A DNA stretch of 64,000 bases from Ascarosepion bandense (lineage: Eukaryota; Mollusca; Cephalopoda; Sepiida; Sepiidae). A program made the translations under genes and the position numbers. The first letter of the stretch is position 1. Each line of letters begins with the position of its first letter. Of the stretch, positions 11,738 through 21,800 are shown piece by piece. Below the pieces are notes generated by a model that saw nothing but the letters and a program-made list of their open reading frames with translations, had not been told where the DNA came from and did not search any database. The stretch is taken from positions 1,491,001 through 1,555,000 of the forward strand of contig JBBBDQ010001279.1 in assembly GCA_037127315.1 (NCBI GenBank). The letters run 5' to 3'.

Positions 11738-12060
11738 TGTGTCAGCTGGAGTTGTAAATACAATTCTGTTTTTACACTATTTACATTATTCGGACTATTG
11801 TCCTCATCTTTGTTGTCATTTGTACGACGTTTTGGACGTTGTACCCTCCGGTCTTCTTCAGGTGCTAGGAATTTCGAACCGAACTCTTTATAACGATCAC
11901 TGGGGCATATCATTCTTTTTCCTTTGTGAAAAGCGTCTTTGGTAGTCATAAGTTATCTACTTCTAACCTTCTAAGTTACTGCTGTAGCCTGGTATTGAAC
12001 TCACACCTCTTAGCAAGTCACTGGCTAACCAACGTCTATATCTACATTCGACTTTCACTG
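11738..12060 (-). mobile_element. RZ-2 copy (tRNA-headed SINE with small hammerhead tail)
   Basis: On the minus strand this reads from a tRNA-like head with B box (GAGTTCAATACC) at about 11995 to a tail with CACCTGAAGAAGACCGGAG, GGGTACAACG and ACGTCGT. The 3' end is shared with the copies at 18.9, 26.7, 27.3 and 27.8 kb (GAGGACAA.AGTCCGAA). The ribozyme core is damaged: GAAA has become AAAA. Confidence 0.7.
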
Positions 12061-12189
12061 ACCGATCTTTACTGTCGATTGAAATCTATAAAAATATTTC
12101 TTTAAAAGCAGCTTATCGAGAAAATAGGTTTCTCAAGCCCAGTGTGTTATTTCTCTTTCTAGGAGTGATGGGGGCTTCTTCTCCACTCT

Positions 12190-12650
12190 TCGTCTTTCGT
12201 ATTAGTTTGTTTAGTGACATATCAACTCTTTATGTATCATGTAATACCGACATTTTATTTTCCTACGCTTCTTCTGACCTTCATCAATGATCTTCCTTAT
12301 GTGATCAGTTTCCAAGTAGGCATCTATGCAAATGATACCATCATTTACTCCCATCTTAATAGTAAATCTGTCATGGCTGACAAAGTAACATTGCTCGCTG
12401 TTTCTCAGAAGGACCTCCAATCTCTGAATGGGGTAGGTGCTGGTCTTCATCAATGATCTTCCTTATGTAATCAGTTTCCAAGTTGGCATCTATGCAGATG
12501 AAACCATTTACTCCCGTCTCAATAGAAAATCTGCCATGGATGACAAAGTAACCATGGCCGCTGTTCTTCAGAAGGACCTCCAATCTCTGATTGAATTGGA
12601 TAGGTGCTGGCTCGTAAATTTTAAACGAAGCTGCTCTCCTTCAACCAATA
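12190..12650 (+). pseudogene. LINE-A reverse-transcriptase palm, tandemly duplicated
   Basis: Two tandem copies of about 166 bp (starts 12279 and 12445) encode the palm segment FINDLPYVISFQVGIYA. Both catalytic boxes are damaged: YANDT in the first and YADET with a lost codon in the second, against YADD at 16.2 kb. The region is a non-functional reverse transcriptase fragment. Confidence 0.75.
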
Positions 12651-12984
12651 GTGAAAAACTTTTCTACCTATTGAGACAACAACCAAACATATCGAAATTA
12701 TACACTTATTTCATGCTCACAAATTTATGCTCCATTATGTTTACATAATCATGAATGTTCATTTGAAACAAATGCATGACAACGAATGGAAATGCATGTT
12801 ATCTTGATATAGTATTAATAAGAAGTGAATGGTCTTTAAACCTAATCTTATTAATTAATTAATTATTTATTAATTAATTATTAATTAATCTTATATGAAA
12901 CTGAGATTTTGTCCACTTTTGAGATGAGGATGGGAGTTGGTCCACTTTTGGAAGAGGCTTATATATATATATATATATCAGCTA

Positions 12985-13798
12985 CCATCATCGACAATCC
13001 CACCTACCTCCCATTAGCATGGACCAGGCTTACCTCCCAGAGAGTAAAACACTACGCCTCCTTGGTCTCACACTTTCAGCGGACCTCAAATGGAATGACT
13101 ATATCGAATCCATTGCTAAATCCGCTGCTATGAAAGTCGGTTCTCTGTGCATGGCCCGGAAGTTTTTTCCGTCTGAATCTACCATCCACCCGTGCATTGA
13201 ATACTGCTGCCATATCTGGTCGGGTGCCCCTGCTATTCTCCTCGGGCTTCTCGATAAGGTTCAGAGGAGGGTCTGTAATGTGATAGATACCGACTTGGCA
13301 GACCGCCTGCAGTCTCTCTCCCACCGGCGCAACGTGGCTTCCCTGTGTCTCTTCTATAAATACTTTCACAGCTTCTGCTCCGATGAACTTAGATCACTGG
13401 TGCCCCCTAAATACGAATTTGCATGAGATACTAGATTAACAACTAGATCCCACCTTTTTACAGTGAAACCGATAAAATGCAACCGCAACTTCTACTCCAA
13501 CAGCTTCTTTCCTCGCACTTCCCGACTGTGGAATTCTCTTCCACATGACTGCTTCCCCGACGGCTACAATCTCCAGGAGTTTAAATGTAAGGTCAATAGA
13601 CACCTCCTAACACACTAACCTGCTCCCATTCTATCAAACACTCTTCCCATCTGCCCAACCCTCATCCTCGGTATCCTTACTCATCTGTCACCTTCCTCCT
13701 GACATTCCCGATGTCTAACCACTCCTTCTCTTTACCTTCCCCTATATAGCCCCATGCGCAATAGTGGCAGTGGAATGCCTTGCTTGGGGTGAGATGAT

Positions 13799-13805
<7 letters not shown>
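12985..13805 (+). pseudogene. LINE-A 3' half, broken
   Basis: Encodes MDQAYLPESKTLRLLGLTLS then the thumb and C-terminal region (CIEYCCHIWSGAPA, RRVCNVIDTDLADRLQSLSH). Compared with the copy at 61.4 kb it lacks about seven codons near residue 57 of the 13019 frame and has an in-frame TGA at about 13424. The coding remnant continues to 13617 in the same style and the element ends in GCTTGGGGTGAGATGATTAA before a (TA)n tract. Confidence 0.85.

Positions 13806-13850
<45 letters not shown>
13803..13850. repeat. (TA)n microsatellite
   Basis: A pure TA run directly at the 3' end of a LINE-A copy, in the place of the A-tail. Confidence 0.95.
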
Positions 13851-13851
<1 letters not shown>

Positions 13852-14883
13852 CGTAGCACACTTGGTATACTATCCAGGTAAATTCCGATAGAGACGAACT
13901 CAAAAGAACTCAATGTTAAATTCATTTATTTAATTTAACAGAGTAATATCATTTAGAAAAGATTTTAGATTATTACAATGAGTAATACATATTTCACCGC
14001 ATATTGTGGCTCTTCAGACCCAAATGATACAACAGTTGGTCTTCAAAAATCCCCTAAATTTTTTTTTTAAATAGACGCTCACATGTCCATATTTAGAATA
14101 GATATTTTTAACAGTTATTTACGAAAAATTTCTCGCTCATTTAAAAAAAAAACAAATAATAGAAAAAAAGGAAGGATAAAGAAAAAGTAGAAACGATTGA
14201 TTAATGAAAAGAAGAAAAAAGAGAGAAAACAGAAAAAAATGAAGAGAAAGAAAGAAGAGAAAAAAAGGAAAAAAAGAGAAAAAGAAATGACAAAGAGATA
14301 CAATAAAAAGAAAATAAGCAGTATCCAGAGAAATAAATGTTAACTTCATGTATCGAAATCGTGTCTCTAATACCCGTCTACTTTCTTAGAAAAACATGAC
14401 ATAGAAAATTTAACTCTGAAATTTGGGATATATTTGCGGTAAATTATGCATCATAATTTTAATACAATTTGAAAAAATAACTACTCTTACTCTTTAAAAA
14501 TTCATATTAATTAAAAAAATTCAGTTAGAAAATAAAAATTATAATTAAATATGAAAAAGAAAGAGAGAAAGGAAAAGAAAGAGAGCAAGATAGAATAGAA
14601 TTTAAAATAATTTAAAAAAACCTAGATCGAAACCGACGTCTATTACATTAATAGTTATTCTTAGAAACGCGGCATGGGATTTACTCCTTAAATTAAAATA
14701 TACCGACTATGGGGTATATTTATGGTGAAAAATAAATCGTAAATCATAGGTCATAATATAAATTACCATATAACCGCTAATAGTAATTTATTATAAATAT
14801 AGTTAAAGTAATAACTCCTAGTAAGAAAAAATAACATACTAAAATACAATCTTTAAAAAAAACACCTTAAATAATAATAAAAC

Positions 14884-14941
<58 letters not shown>

Positions 14942-15272
14942 ACAAAAATTCTCTAAGACGTTAATGTTAATAATAATAATAATAATAATAATTATAATAC
15001 TCATTCTATCAAAAACGAAGAATAAAGAATCTTAAAAAAATATACCTATGAATATAAAAAGTATAAAAATAAACAACAAAAATAAAAATCTTCAGCTGTA
15101 AAATGATATTAACAGCACATTCCAGACTTTTCCCCAAATAAACATCTTTTAAATTAAATTAATGTAAATTAATTTACATTAATTCAAATCACAATCAGGA
15201 TTATCTAGACTATTTTATATTTATTTTTGTGTCTTCATTTAAATATTAATTCATTCTGCTGGCTAAGGATTT
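13850..15272. other. AT- and purine-rich region without genes
   Basis: Contains an A/G-rich tract (14120-14335), (AAT)n tracts at about 14870-14910 and 14968-15000, and a (TA)n tract at about 14917-14941. Phe/Leu-rich open frames across the purine tract are compositional artefacts. Confidence 0.6.
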
Positions 15273-16715
15273 TTTTTAATCATATTACCCCGAGCAAGGC
15301 GGTAACGCCACTGATGTGCAGGGGGCTACATAAGAGTAAAAAGATTAGAGGAGAGTGAAGAGAACGACGAACCAGTTAGAAAGGAGCAAGAGAAGGGTGT
15401 GAATACAGGTGTGATGACAGTTGCAGAGGTGGAGAGAAAGGAAAGGATATACAGGGTGGTGAAGAAAGAACTAGGGTCAAGTGGTTAAGAGATGAGTATT
15501 GACTTTGCATTTAAATTCCTGGAGATTGTAGCCGTCAGGAAAGCAAGAATAAGGAAGCGAGTTCCACAGGCGGGAGGTGCGAGAAAAGAAGCTGAAGGTG
15601 TAGAATTGTCGTCTGCATTTGGTTGATCTAACTGTGAATGGGTGTGACCCAGATGCCAGTCTGGTTGCAGGAGTTGCAGAGGCACCAGTGACTTAAGTTC
15701 GTGAGAGCAGGAGCCATGGAAGTATTCATAGAACAAAGGGAAGCCACATCTCATCGGTAGTTCAGTCGGTACCTATCACATTACTGATTCTCCTTTGGAG
15801 CCTGTCAAGAATACCGAGGTGAACAGCGGGGGCACCTGACCATATATGGCAGCAGTACTCCATGCACGGACGAATGGTTGATTTGTATATATGCAGGATG
15901 GTTTCAGGCGGGAAAAACATCCTGGCCCGACACAGTGACCCAACCTTCCTAGCAGTGGATTTAGCTATTGACTCAATGTAGTGGTTCCACTTGAGATCAG
16001 AAGAGGGTAAGGCCGAGGAGGCGCAGTGTATTGCTCTCAGGGAGATTCGCTTGGTCCATGCTTATAGGAGGCAGGAAAGGTTGCATGTGATGATTGACAG
16101 ACAGCAGCTTGGTCTTAGACGCATTGAAATTTACAAGCCACTTCTTACCCCAAATCACCACAGAATGTAGATCCATCTCAAGATCAGCAGCGAGATTATG
16201 TTTGTCTGCCACGCGGGGTTTCTTATTGATGCGGTAAATTGTGGTGTCATCTGCGTAGATGCCTACTTGGCTCTTGATCTCGTCTGGGTGGTCATTTATG
16301 AAAATATGAAAAGGCGTCGGGCCTAGGATAGAGCCCTGAGGGACACCAGCGTTTGTACAGTAGGGTGTGGAGGCATGTCCATTCAGGACGACCTTCATTA
16401 TGCGGTTATTTAGAAAGGCTTGGGTCAGATCATGCAATCGTCCGGTAATACCGTAACCCCGTAGCTTGCATAGAAGGCCAGCGTGCCAAACCCTGTCAAA
16501 AGCCTTGGAGATGTCCAGAGCAACAACACGAGCCTCGCCGGAATCCTCAACGGCCTGGAGCATGTACTCCGTAATGGTCGTTAGTATGTCGGCCGTGGAC
16601 CTGGCAAAGCGGAAGCTACACTGCCTGTCGGAGAAGAGTTTATGGGCAGTAAAATGCTGAACTATTTCAGCATTAATAATGGCCTCGAACACCTTCCCGA
16701 AAATTGGTAGAAATC
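15273..16715 (-). pseudogene. LINE-A reverse transcriptase, best-preserved catalytic domain
   Basis: The minus-strand frame 16692-15997 (231 codons) is an RNA-directed DNA polymerase domain: catalytic Asp in VVALDISKAFDRVWH (about residue 60), GVPQGSILGP (about 116-125), and the YADD box (about 146-149), followed by the NFNASKTKLLS region. A frameshift near 16000 separates it from the C-terminal part (15754-15485). The 3' end at 15273-15330 has the subfamily tail (CCCCGAGCAAGGCGGTAAC on the plus strand). 5'-truncated; no endonuclease or ORF1 is present. Motifs place it in the CR1/Jockey group; finer placement needs a tree. Confidence 0.85.
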
Positions 16716-17230
16716 AATCGTTCAAGTAAGCATGAAAAGTTTAAAATTAAGCAAAAAATGACTTACTTTTAAGAATATTTAAAACAAAGTTGATCCCATC
16801 CCAACACACATGGTTACTACCAGTAAGGTAAAAAAATAATTCTTTTTAACTTTTTGGTCAGTTCCAGCGATAGCGAGGCGGGGTTGGGATAGTCAACAGA
16901 ATAGACAGTGTGTGACCTGAAGACCAAAAGGGTAGGAAGATAATTAAAATAAAGCCGGGCAAAAAAAAAAAAAAAAAAGAAACAAATAATCTAACAGTAG
17001 GCAAAAAAGAAAAAGAAAAAGAGAAACAAAGAATGTAACATAGGGCTAGGAAAAAAGAAAAAGAGAAACAAAGAAGCTAACAGCGGGCTAGGAAAAAAGA
17101 AAAATTCCTTTGGATTATTATATTTTATAATCATCAATTTTTCCTCCAGGCATAAACTGCACTTATCCCTGAAATTGTTGGGAGTGTTCGCGTATTTAAC
17201 AATCCGCCATATGACCAGTGGGGTAAATCC
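16716..17230. other. No gene seen; A-rich and short direct repeats
   Basis: A poly-A run (about 16961-16978) followed by three short direct repeats of GAAAAAGAGAAACAAAGAA at 16980-17100. No feature beyond this is supported. Confidence 0.5.
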
Positions 17231-17266
17231 TCCATCTTATATATCCTCCATCTAATATATATATAT

Positions 17267-17609
17267 GCGCTGTGATACAGCGAAACAGATCTGTCTGCGG
17301 ATGAGTATTTACGCTCTCACACCCTGATTGAGCACTCTGAAAGAATGGTAGACTTTGAAAAACAGTAGCTATTCTAGCATATACGCATCGTTCATTCAGT
17401 AATGAATTAGAACACTCTCAGCTATTGAGCGTGTATAATGATAATATACGTGCTAAAAAGTCTGCCTCCTTCTACCAAGCACCCATAGCGCAGAGTTAGA
17501 ATCGCCGACTGACGCCAATTCGGTCGGGTTACAATCCTTGGTAAAAAGCAATCGGATGTCTAACCGTACTAATGAGCTGTGATACAGCGAAACAGATCTG
17601 TCTGCGGAT

Positions 17610-17612
<3 letters not shown>
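17267..17612 (+). mobile_element. RZ-1: tRNA-headed element bounded by two hammerhead motifs
   Basis: The left boundary is the 3' two-thirds of a hammerhead (stem II 17269-17281, GAAA 17282-17285, cleavage position after 17295). The right boundary is a near-complete hammerhead at 17564-17607 with cleavage after 17602, so the monomer length is 307 nt. Between them lies a tRNA-like head at about 17488-17545: A-box-like CCCATAGCGCAGAGTTAGAA, the CGCCGACTGACGCCAATTCG arm, and B-box-like GTCGGGTTACAATCC. It has no open frame. This arrangement matches the architecture of retrozymes (small elements bounded by self-cleaving motifs). Related copies: 34.7, 35.6 (both minus), 54.5 kb and a diverged head at 56.1 kb. 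Confidence 0.8.
17564..17607 (+). ncRNA. Hammerhead ribozyme motif (RZ-1 3' end), core mutated
   Basis: Stem I 17564-17568/17603-17607 (CCGTA/TGCGG); core CTAATGA at 17569-17575 where CTGATGA is expected (G5 to A, expected to abolish activity); stem II 17576-17588 (GCTGT-GAT-ACAGC, five perfect pairs); GAAA 17589-17592; stem III ACAG/CTGT with a 2-nt loop; cleavage triplet GTC ending at 17602. All other elements are intact. Confidence 0.85.
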
Positions 17613-17659
<47 letters not shown>

Positions 17660-17753
17660 CTAACGGCCTGATTATTTACGATAAGTTTTTGTTACGAAAA
17701 TATGTGCCACTCGGCAGGATTCGCAACAGCGACCCCTATCAAAATAGTGGAAA

Positions 17754-17800
<47 letters not shown>

Positions 17801-17810
17801 GTGTGTGTGT
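17612..17810. mobile_element. SINE-L fragment (minus) between two TA tracts
   Basis: (TA)n at about 17613-17656 and 17757-17795 flank a SINE-L piece with GGCCTGATTATTTACGATAA, GTTACGAAAATATG and a minus-strand B box (GGATTCGCAAC) at about 17717. Confidence 0.7.
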
Positions 17811-17861
17811 TCCAGTAGATACCGCTTCATAGACTGTTTTCACCTTCTCAAGCAATTCACG

Positions 17862-18015
17862 TTATGTAATGGTTAGCAAGCTTGTTTCGCTAGATCAATT
17901 GCAACTGAGTAGCGAATCCGATCCTCACTGGGTGCTCCATACATTCGGCCTTGTGCCACATATAAGCTGCGCTTAGTAAATTACTATGTGTCACCTTTTC
18001 GACGTTGATTACTGT
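17862..18015 (+). mobile_element. SINE-C copy with tRNA-like head
   Basis: The head GTAATGGTTAGCAAGCTTG resembles a pol III A box and GCGAATCCGATCC a B box. The body has CACTGGGTGCTCCATACA, GGCCTTGTGCCACATATAAG and CTGCGCTTAG. Non-coding. This is the clearest SINE-C copy in the window. Confidence 0.75.
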
Positions 18016-18354
18016 AGACGTCAGACACTTACCGATGTCAGATAAACACTGAAACGAAAGCTGTCCGTCAAAAAGAACCCTGGACTTTTGCGTATTAGTG
18101 CCGTTCTGTTGGACAATAAAGTCGACCTACGAACAGACAAAATATAAAAAAAAACTTAGTACAATGATATGCGTGGGCTGTTTTATTGTGTAGCATGTGT
18201 GAAGAAAAAACTTAAATGTCTATGAAGTAAGATCTCATAAAATTAACAAATTAGATGGATTCAAATTATAGTGGACACATTATTAAAAAATATTGTTATC
18301 ACTTTTAGTAAAATCAGTAAAAGTATAAAAACATTTCTTTGTCTATATTTTCTA

Positions 18355-18660
18355 GATGAGGTATTGTAATTATTTACACTATTTATATTGTTCGGACTGT
18401 TGTCCTCACCTTTGTTGCCATATTCACCTTCAATATTAGTCTATATTTCAAAGATGAGGGACTGTAATTATTTACACGATTTACATTGTTCAGACTGTTA
18501 TCTTCATCTTTGTTGTCATATTCACCTTCAATATCTGTCTATATTTCTGAGATGAGGTATCGTAATTATTTACACTATTTACATTGTTCGGACTGTTGTC
18601 CTCATCTTTCTTGCCATATTCACGACATCTCGGCAGTCGTACGTTCCTACTCAAGGACAC
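18355..18660 (-). repeat. RZ-2 tail amplified as a 98-bp tandem trimer
   Basis: GTAATTATTTACAC recurs at 18366, 18464 and 18562 (98-bp steps), each followed by the reversed RZ-2 tail (TTCGGACTGTTGTCCTCA, TTGCCATATTCAC). The last unit continues into the reversed small-hammerhead region (CACGACATCTCGGCAGTCGT). It is an array of element 3' ends, head-to-head with the plus-strand copy that follows. Confidence 0.75.
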
Positions 18661-18960
18661 GTAGCCCAGTTTATAAAAACGTTGGTGGGATCCAGTGATT
18701 TGACAGCAAAACTTGCAAGTTCAATAACTGGTAACGGCAACGGTGAACAAAAACTTAGAGAACTGAGTTAAGTAGATATAGATAAAACATCTTGATGTAG
18801 CCTGACTCATTAAACTAGAACAATCTATCCCAGTTGTCAAAATAAAGGGTTTGGTTCAAAATCCCAATCACCTGAAGAAGGTCAGAGCGTACAACGGCTG
18901 AAACGTCGTGAATATGACAATAAAAATGAGAACGACAATGTAAATAAAAGTATTTTTATT
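18645..18960 (+). mobile_element. RZ-2 copy with small hammerhead tail
   Basis: Starts with a tRNA-like head (CTCAAGGACACGTAGCCCAG, B-box-like AAGTTCAATAACTGG) and ends with the small hammerhead at about 18866-18908 followed by GACAATAAAAATGAGAACGA. Non-coding, about 315 bp. Confidence 0.75.
18866..18908 (+). ncRNA. Small (stem III-less) hammerhead-like motif
   Basis: CAC, core CTGAAGA (18872-18878), an A bulge, the imperfect stem II GGTC...GGCT around a loop of about 12 nt, GAAAC, GTC and then GTG (stem I partner of CAC). With GAAAC directly followed by GTC there is no closed stem III. This is the layout of the short hammerhead variants described in Penelope-like elements, which are thought to act as dimers. 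Confidence 0.6.
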
Positions 18961-19232
18961 GAAAAATTTTAATACGATACAATGTCCCTACTAACTAGAT
19001 ATCAACTTGAAATAAAATTTAGTTAACTTAGAAGTGATTATTAACAATTTAACGTAGATAAAAAAAAAAGTGAGGTAAATATTGATAAAAAATGACTTTG
19101 GTCCTCGATGTAGAAGCATTCCCTACCCAGAGCTCACTCAACAGGTTTGGCCCTCACTAGTGTGGCGTTTTGGGGGTGAGTTAATGTCGGTGTTACCCCC
19201 GCAATATAGACAAGTTCTATGCTCAACCAAAG

Positions 19233-19364
19233 GCTTACGTCCATATCAGGTTGAAACACCGGTTCTCAGACGATCACCAAAGTTAAGTAACATCCAAGCT
19301 GGTCAGTACCTTCATGGGTGTCGGTTTAAGTATACCAGTATAAGTAAAGGTGCTGTAAAGTTGG
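19233..19364 (+). pseudogene. 5S rRNA-derived SINE head
   Basis: Collinear with 5S rRNA: CCATATCAGGTTGAA, ACACCGGTTCTC, CGATCACCAAAGTTAAGTAA (box A region), GGTCAGTACCTTCATGGGTG (box C region), and GGTGCTGTAAAG near the 3' end. It diverges throughout, so it is a derived sequence rather than a functional 5S gene. It is joined to a SINE-G-like body. Confidence 0.85.
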
Positions 19365-19520
19365 ATGTGCAAGTATTGTAAGGGATAAGGGCTCGGAATT
19401 TGTAAATCGGCGAGCCGTGTTTGAATTCCGGTTGAGTTCGTTAAATTCGCTCACGTGTTTTTACGTATGAATCCACTTCTTCTTTCCCTTATGGGTTAAA
19501 TAGTAGAACTTGTATCAGTA
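19365..19520 (+). mobile_element. SINE-G-like body fused to the 5S-derived head
   Basis: GGCTCGGAATTTGTAAATCG, GTTTGAATTCCGGTTGAGTT, CGTATGAATCCACTTCTTC and ATGGGTTAAATAGTAG parallel the SINE-G body. The same 5S-plus-body order recurs at 56420-56720, so the pair defines a composite 5S-tRNA SINE family. The 3' part of SINE-G is absent in both. Confidence 0.75.
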
Positions 19521-19689
19521 ATGATTATTATCACGAATCAATTCTTACAATCTAAAAATATTTTTTAGGTTTTAAATAACCTGGAAAAGATTGATAAGCT
19601 GTAAAAAAACAAATTAACCATATTTAAATAAAAAAATTTAAAAAATAACAGCAATAAAAAACCTTATAGTAAATAGGAATTGTTTCTGG

Positions 19690-19786
19690 TTAAACGACAT
19701 TTTTCTTCTCTTTTTCTTTGTGGAAAGCGTGAACAGACTTTTTGTCGTGACGGATGTGTACACTAGTGTGCAGCATGACTCCATCA
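19690..19786 (-). CDS. Possible terminal exon, unidentified
   Basis: A minus-strand stretch preceded by an acceptor-like TTTTTAATGTTTGCAG encodes about 31 residues ending HAFHKEKEKKNVV and a TAA stop. Composition is less AT-driven than its surroundings. I do not recognise the protein and see no partner exon, no clear poly(A) signal and no upstream conserved sequence. It may be chance. Confidence 0.2.
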
Positions 19787-19964
19787 CTGCAAACATTAAA
19801 AACTGAAACCTTTTGCATCAAAATACTAAGTAGGTTGGAAATTTCATAGACTGACCAAAATATTAATATAAGTAGACACACCAGTTGGTAAGCTAAGATA
19901 TCTGGCAGAATGCAACAGCTAACCAAACACACATATTAGCTAAGCTTTTAAAATCACCATTGTA

Positions 19965-20262
19965 TAATGGTTAGCAAGATTGTCTCACTAGAACAATTAC
20001 AACAAGTTGTTTTGAACCTCACTGAATGCCCATACTATCGGACTTTTGTCATATCTAAGCTACGCTTAGAAAATCCCTCCTGGGCACCTCGACGTTGTTA
20101 TAGCGTAATTTTGAATGAATAGTGAATTCGACCCTGACTAGGTGCCTCATAGATTTTGCCTACTGTGACACCTCAGCTACGCTTATAAAATCATTATTGT
20201 GCACTTCGAGGTTTTGTAATGGTTAGCAAGATTGTCTCGCTAGATCAATTATGACTGAATAA
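19965..20262 (+). mobile_element. SINE-C cluster (about three partial units)
   Basis: Heads GTAATGGTTAGCAAGATTGT at about 19971 and 20217 and bodies with CTAAGCTACGCTTA...AAATC at about 20055 and 20175 show tandem, partly truncated SINE-C units. The last head is cut by SINE-G at about 20263. Confidence 0.7.
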
Positions 20263-20535
20263 TATGTGCGTTGTGGTGCAGTGGATATCGGCTCGGAACG
20301 AGAAATTGGGAATGCGAGTTCAATTTCCAGTTGAATTCTTTGCATCCACATACCCTTGGGAAAGGTGTTAATCCATCTCTTCTCTCTGCAGCTATGGGTT
20401 GAATAGCAGGACAGATTGGGTTTTATAGTCTTGATTGACTTCTGCGTGAAAATCTCTTGCGGAAAAATCATGAATCCAAAAAGACATGATCGTCTAAGTG
20501 CGTATCATGCATGGTACTTAACTGACTAGATTATC
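20263..20535 (+). mobile_element. SINE-G copy
   Basis: Begins GTGCGTTGTGGTGCAGTGG (A-box-like) then ATATCGGCTCGGAACGAGAA and GAGTTCAATTTCCAG, continuing through CAGGACAGATTGGGTTTTAT to ATGGTACTTAACTGACT. The middle 'tctactgcagaaag' block is deleted. Full-length head retained. Confidence 0.8.
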
Positions 20536-20544
20536 GGCACGGTC

Positions 20545-20833
20545 TCATCATTTTACAGTTGAAATGAATATATGTAACCGTAAGTTCTATGCTAACAGCT
20601 CCATCTATCGTATTTCTCACTTGTGGAACTCTCTTCTGGCTCATTGCTTCCCAATCAAATTCGATCTTAAAGAATTTAAATGCAATGTCAATTGTTATCT
20701 TCTGTCTTCTTAATTCTTGTTCTTTTATTGTCCTCTCCCCTTAATAGCAGTTTTTCTTATATTCCCTCGCACTCAGTAACAGCTCGAGTTCGTATGGCTT
20801 GACTTTATTACCTTGGGGTGAAATAAAAAAGGT
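20545..20833 (+). pseudogene. LINE-A 3' end, divergent subfamily
   Basis: Encodes an eroded version of the C-terminal block (SHLWNSLLAHCFP, then FKCNVN) and ends CCTTGGGGTGAAATAAAAAA. It is more diverged than the 61.4-kb copy and shares TTAAATGCAATGTCAA with the fragments at 32.6 and 63.65 kb. Confidence 0.7.
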
Positions 20834-20859
20834 CAAAATACAAAAAAAATCATTAAACC

Positions 20860-21267
20860 CCACCTATCTCCCAAAATTCAATCCAGGTTCTTGAATCTCA
20901 CCCATTTCTATAAAATCCATCTCGCTGAATCTAATCCATCTGTCTAAATCCTATCCATCGCCCTGAATCACAACGATTTTTCTAAATCCATTCCATCTTG
21001 CAAAATCCCATTCATCTCCATGAATTTCATCCATCTACCCTGAATCCTCTCCCTCTCTCTCTTAATTCCATCTCTCTCCCTAAATCCAATCCATCTTCCT
21101 GAATCCTGCCTATCTTTCTAAATCCCATCCATCTTCAAAAATCCCATCCATCTCCATGAATACTATTCCTCTCCCTTAATTTTATCCACCTCCCTAAATC
21201 CAATCCAACACCCCGAATCCTGTCCATTTTTTAAATCCTATCCATCTCCCTAAACCCGATTCATCTA
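20860..21267. repeat. 19-20-bp minisatellite, left block
   Basis: Degenerate tandem units of the form CCCTAAATCCCATCCATCT. The array continues at 21800-22860 after a LINE-A insertion. Confidence 0.85.
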
Positions 21268-21800
21268 AGGTACAGCGGAGGGTCTGCAATGTGATCGATA
21301 CCGACTTAGCAGACTGCCTACAGTCTCTCTCTCACCGGCGCGACGTGGCTTCTCTGTGTCTCTTCTATAAATACTTTCACGGCTTCTGCTCCGATGAACT
21401 TAAATCACTGGTGCCCCCTAGGTTCGAATTTGCACGATATACTAGATTAGCAACTGGATCCCATCATTTTACAGTGAAACCGATAAAATGCAACCGCAAC
21501 TTCTACTCCAACAGTTTCTTTTCTCGCACTTCTCGACTGTGGAATTCCCTTCCACATAACTGCTTCCCCGACGGCTACAATCTCCAGAAGTTTAAATGTA
21601 AGGTCAATAGACACCTTCTAACAAACTAACTTGCTTCCATTCTTTCAAACACTTTTCCCACCCACCCAACTATCTATCACCCCCTTCTGACATTTCCTAT
21701 ATCTAACCACTCTTTCTATTTACCTTCCTCGATGTAGCCCCAAGCGCAATAGTGGCAGTGGAATGCTTTGCTTGGGGTGAAATGATTTTTAAAAAATCTC
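21268..21800 (+). pseudogene. LINE-A 3' end inserted in minisatellite
   Basis: A 5'-truncated LINE-A copy whose frame 21291-21629 is open for the C-terminal part (IDTDLADCLQSLSHRRDVAS ... TSRLWNSLPHNCFPDG ... VNRHLLTN). It lies close to the 61.4-kb copy in sequence, so it looks recent, and ends GCTTGGGGTGAAATGATTTT before an A-run. Confidence 0.85.

Noticed and set aside
14115..14349. Phe-rich hydrophobic minus-strand frames resembling membrane segments
   Set aside because: Arise from an A/G-rich low-complexity tract.
19233..19364. Functional 5S rRNA gene
   Set aside because: Too many substitutions across conserved helices, and the sequence is fused to a SINE body; the same holds at 56420-56550.
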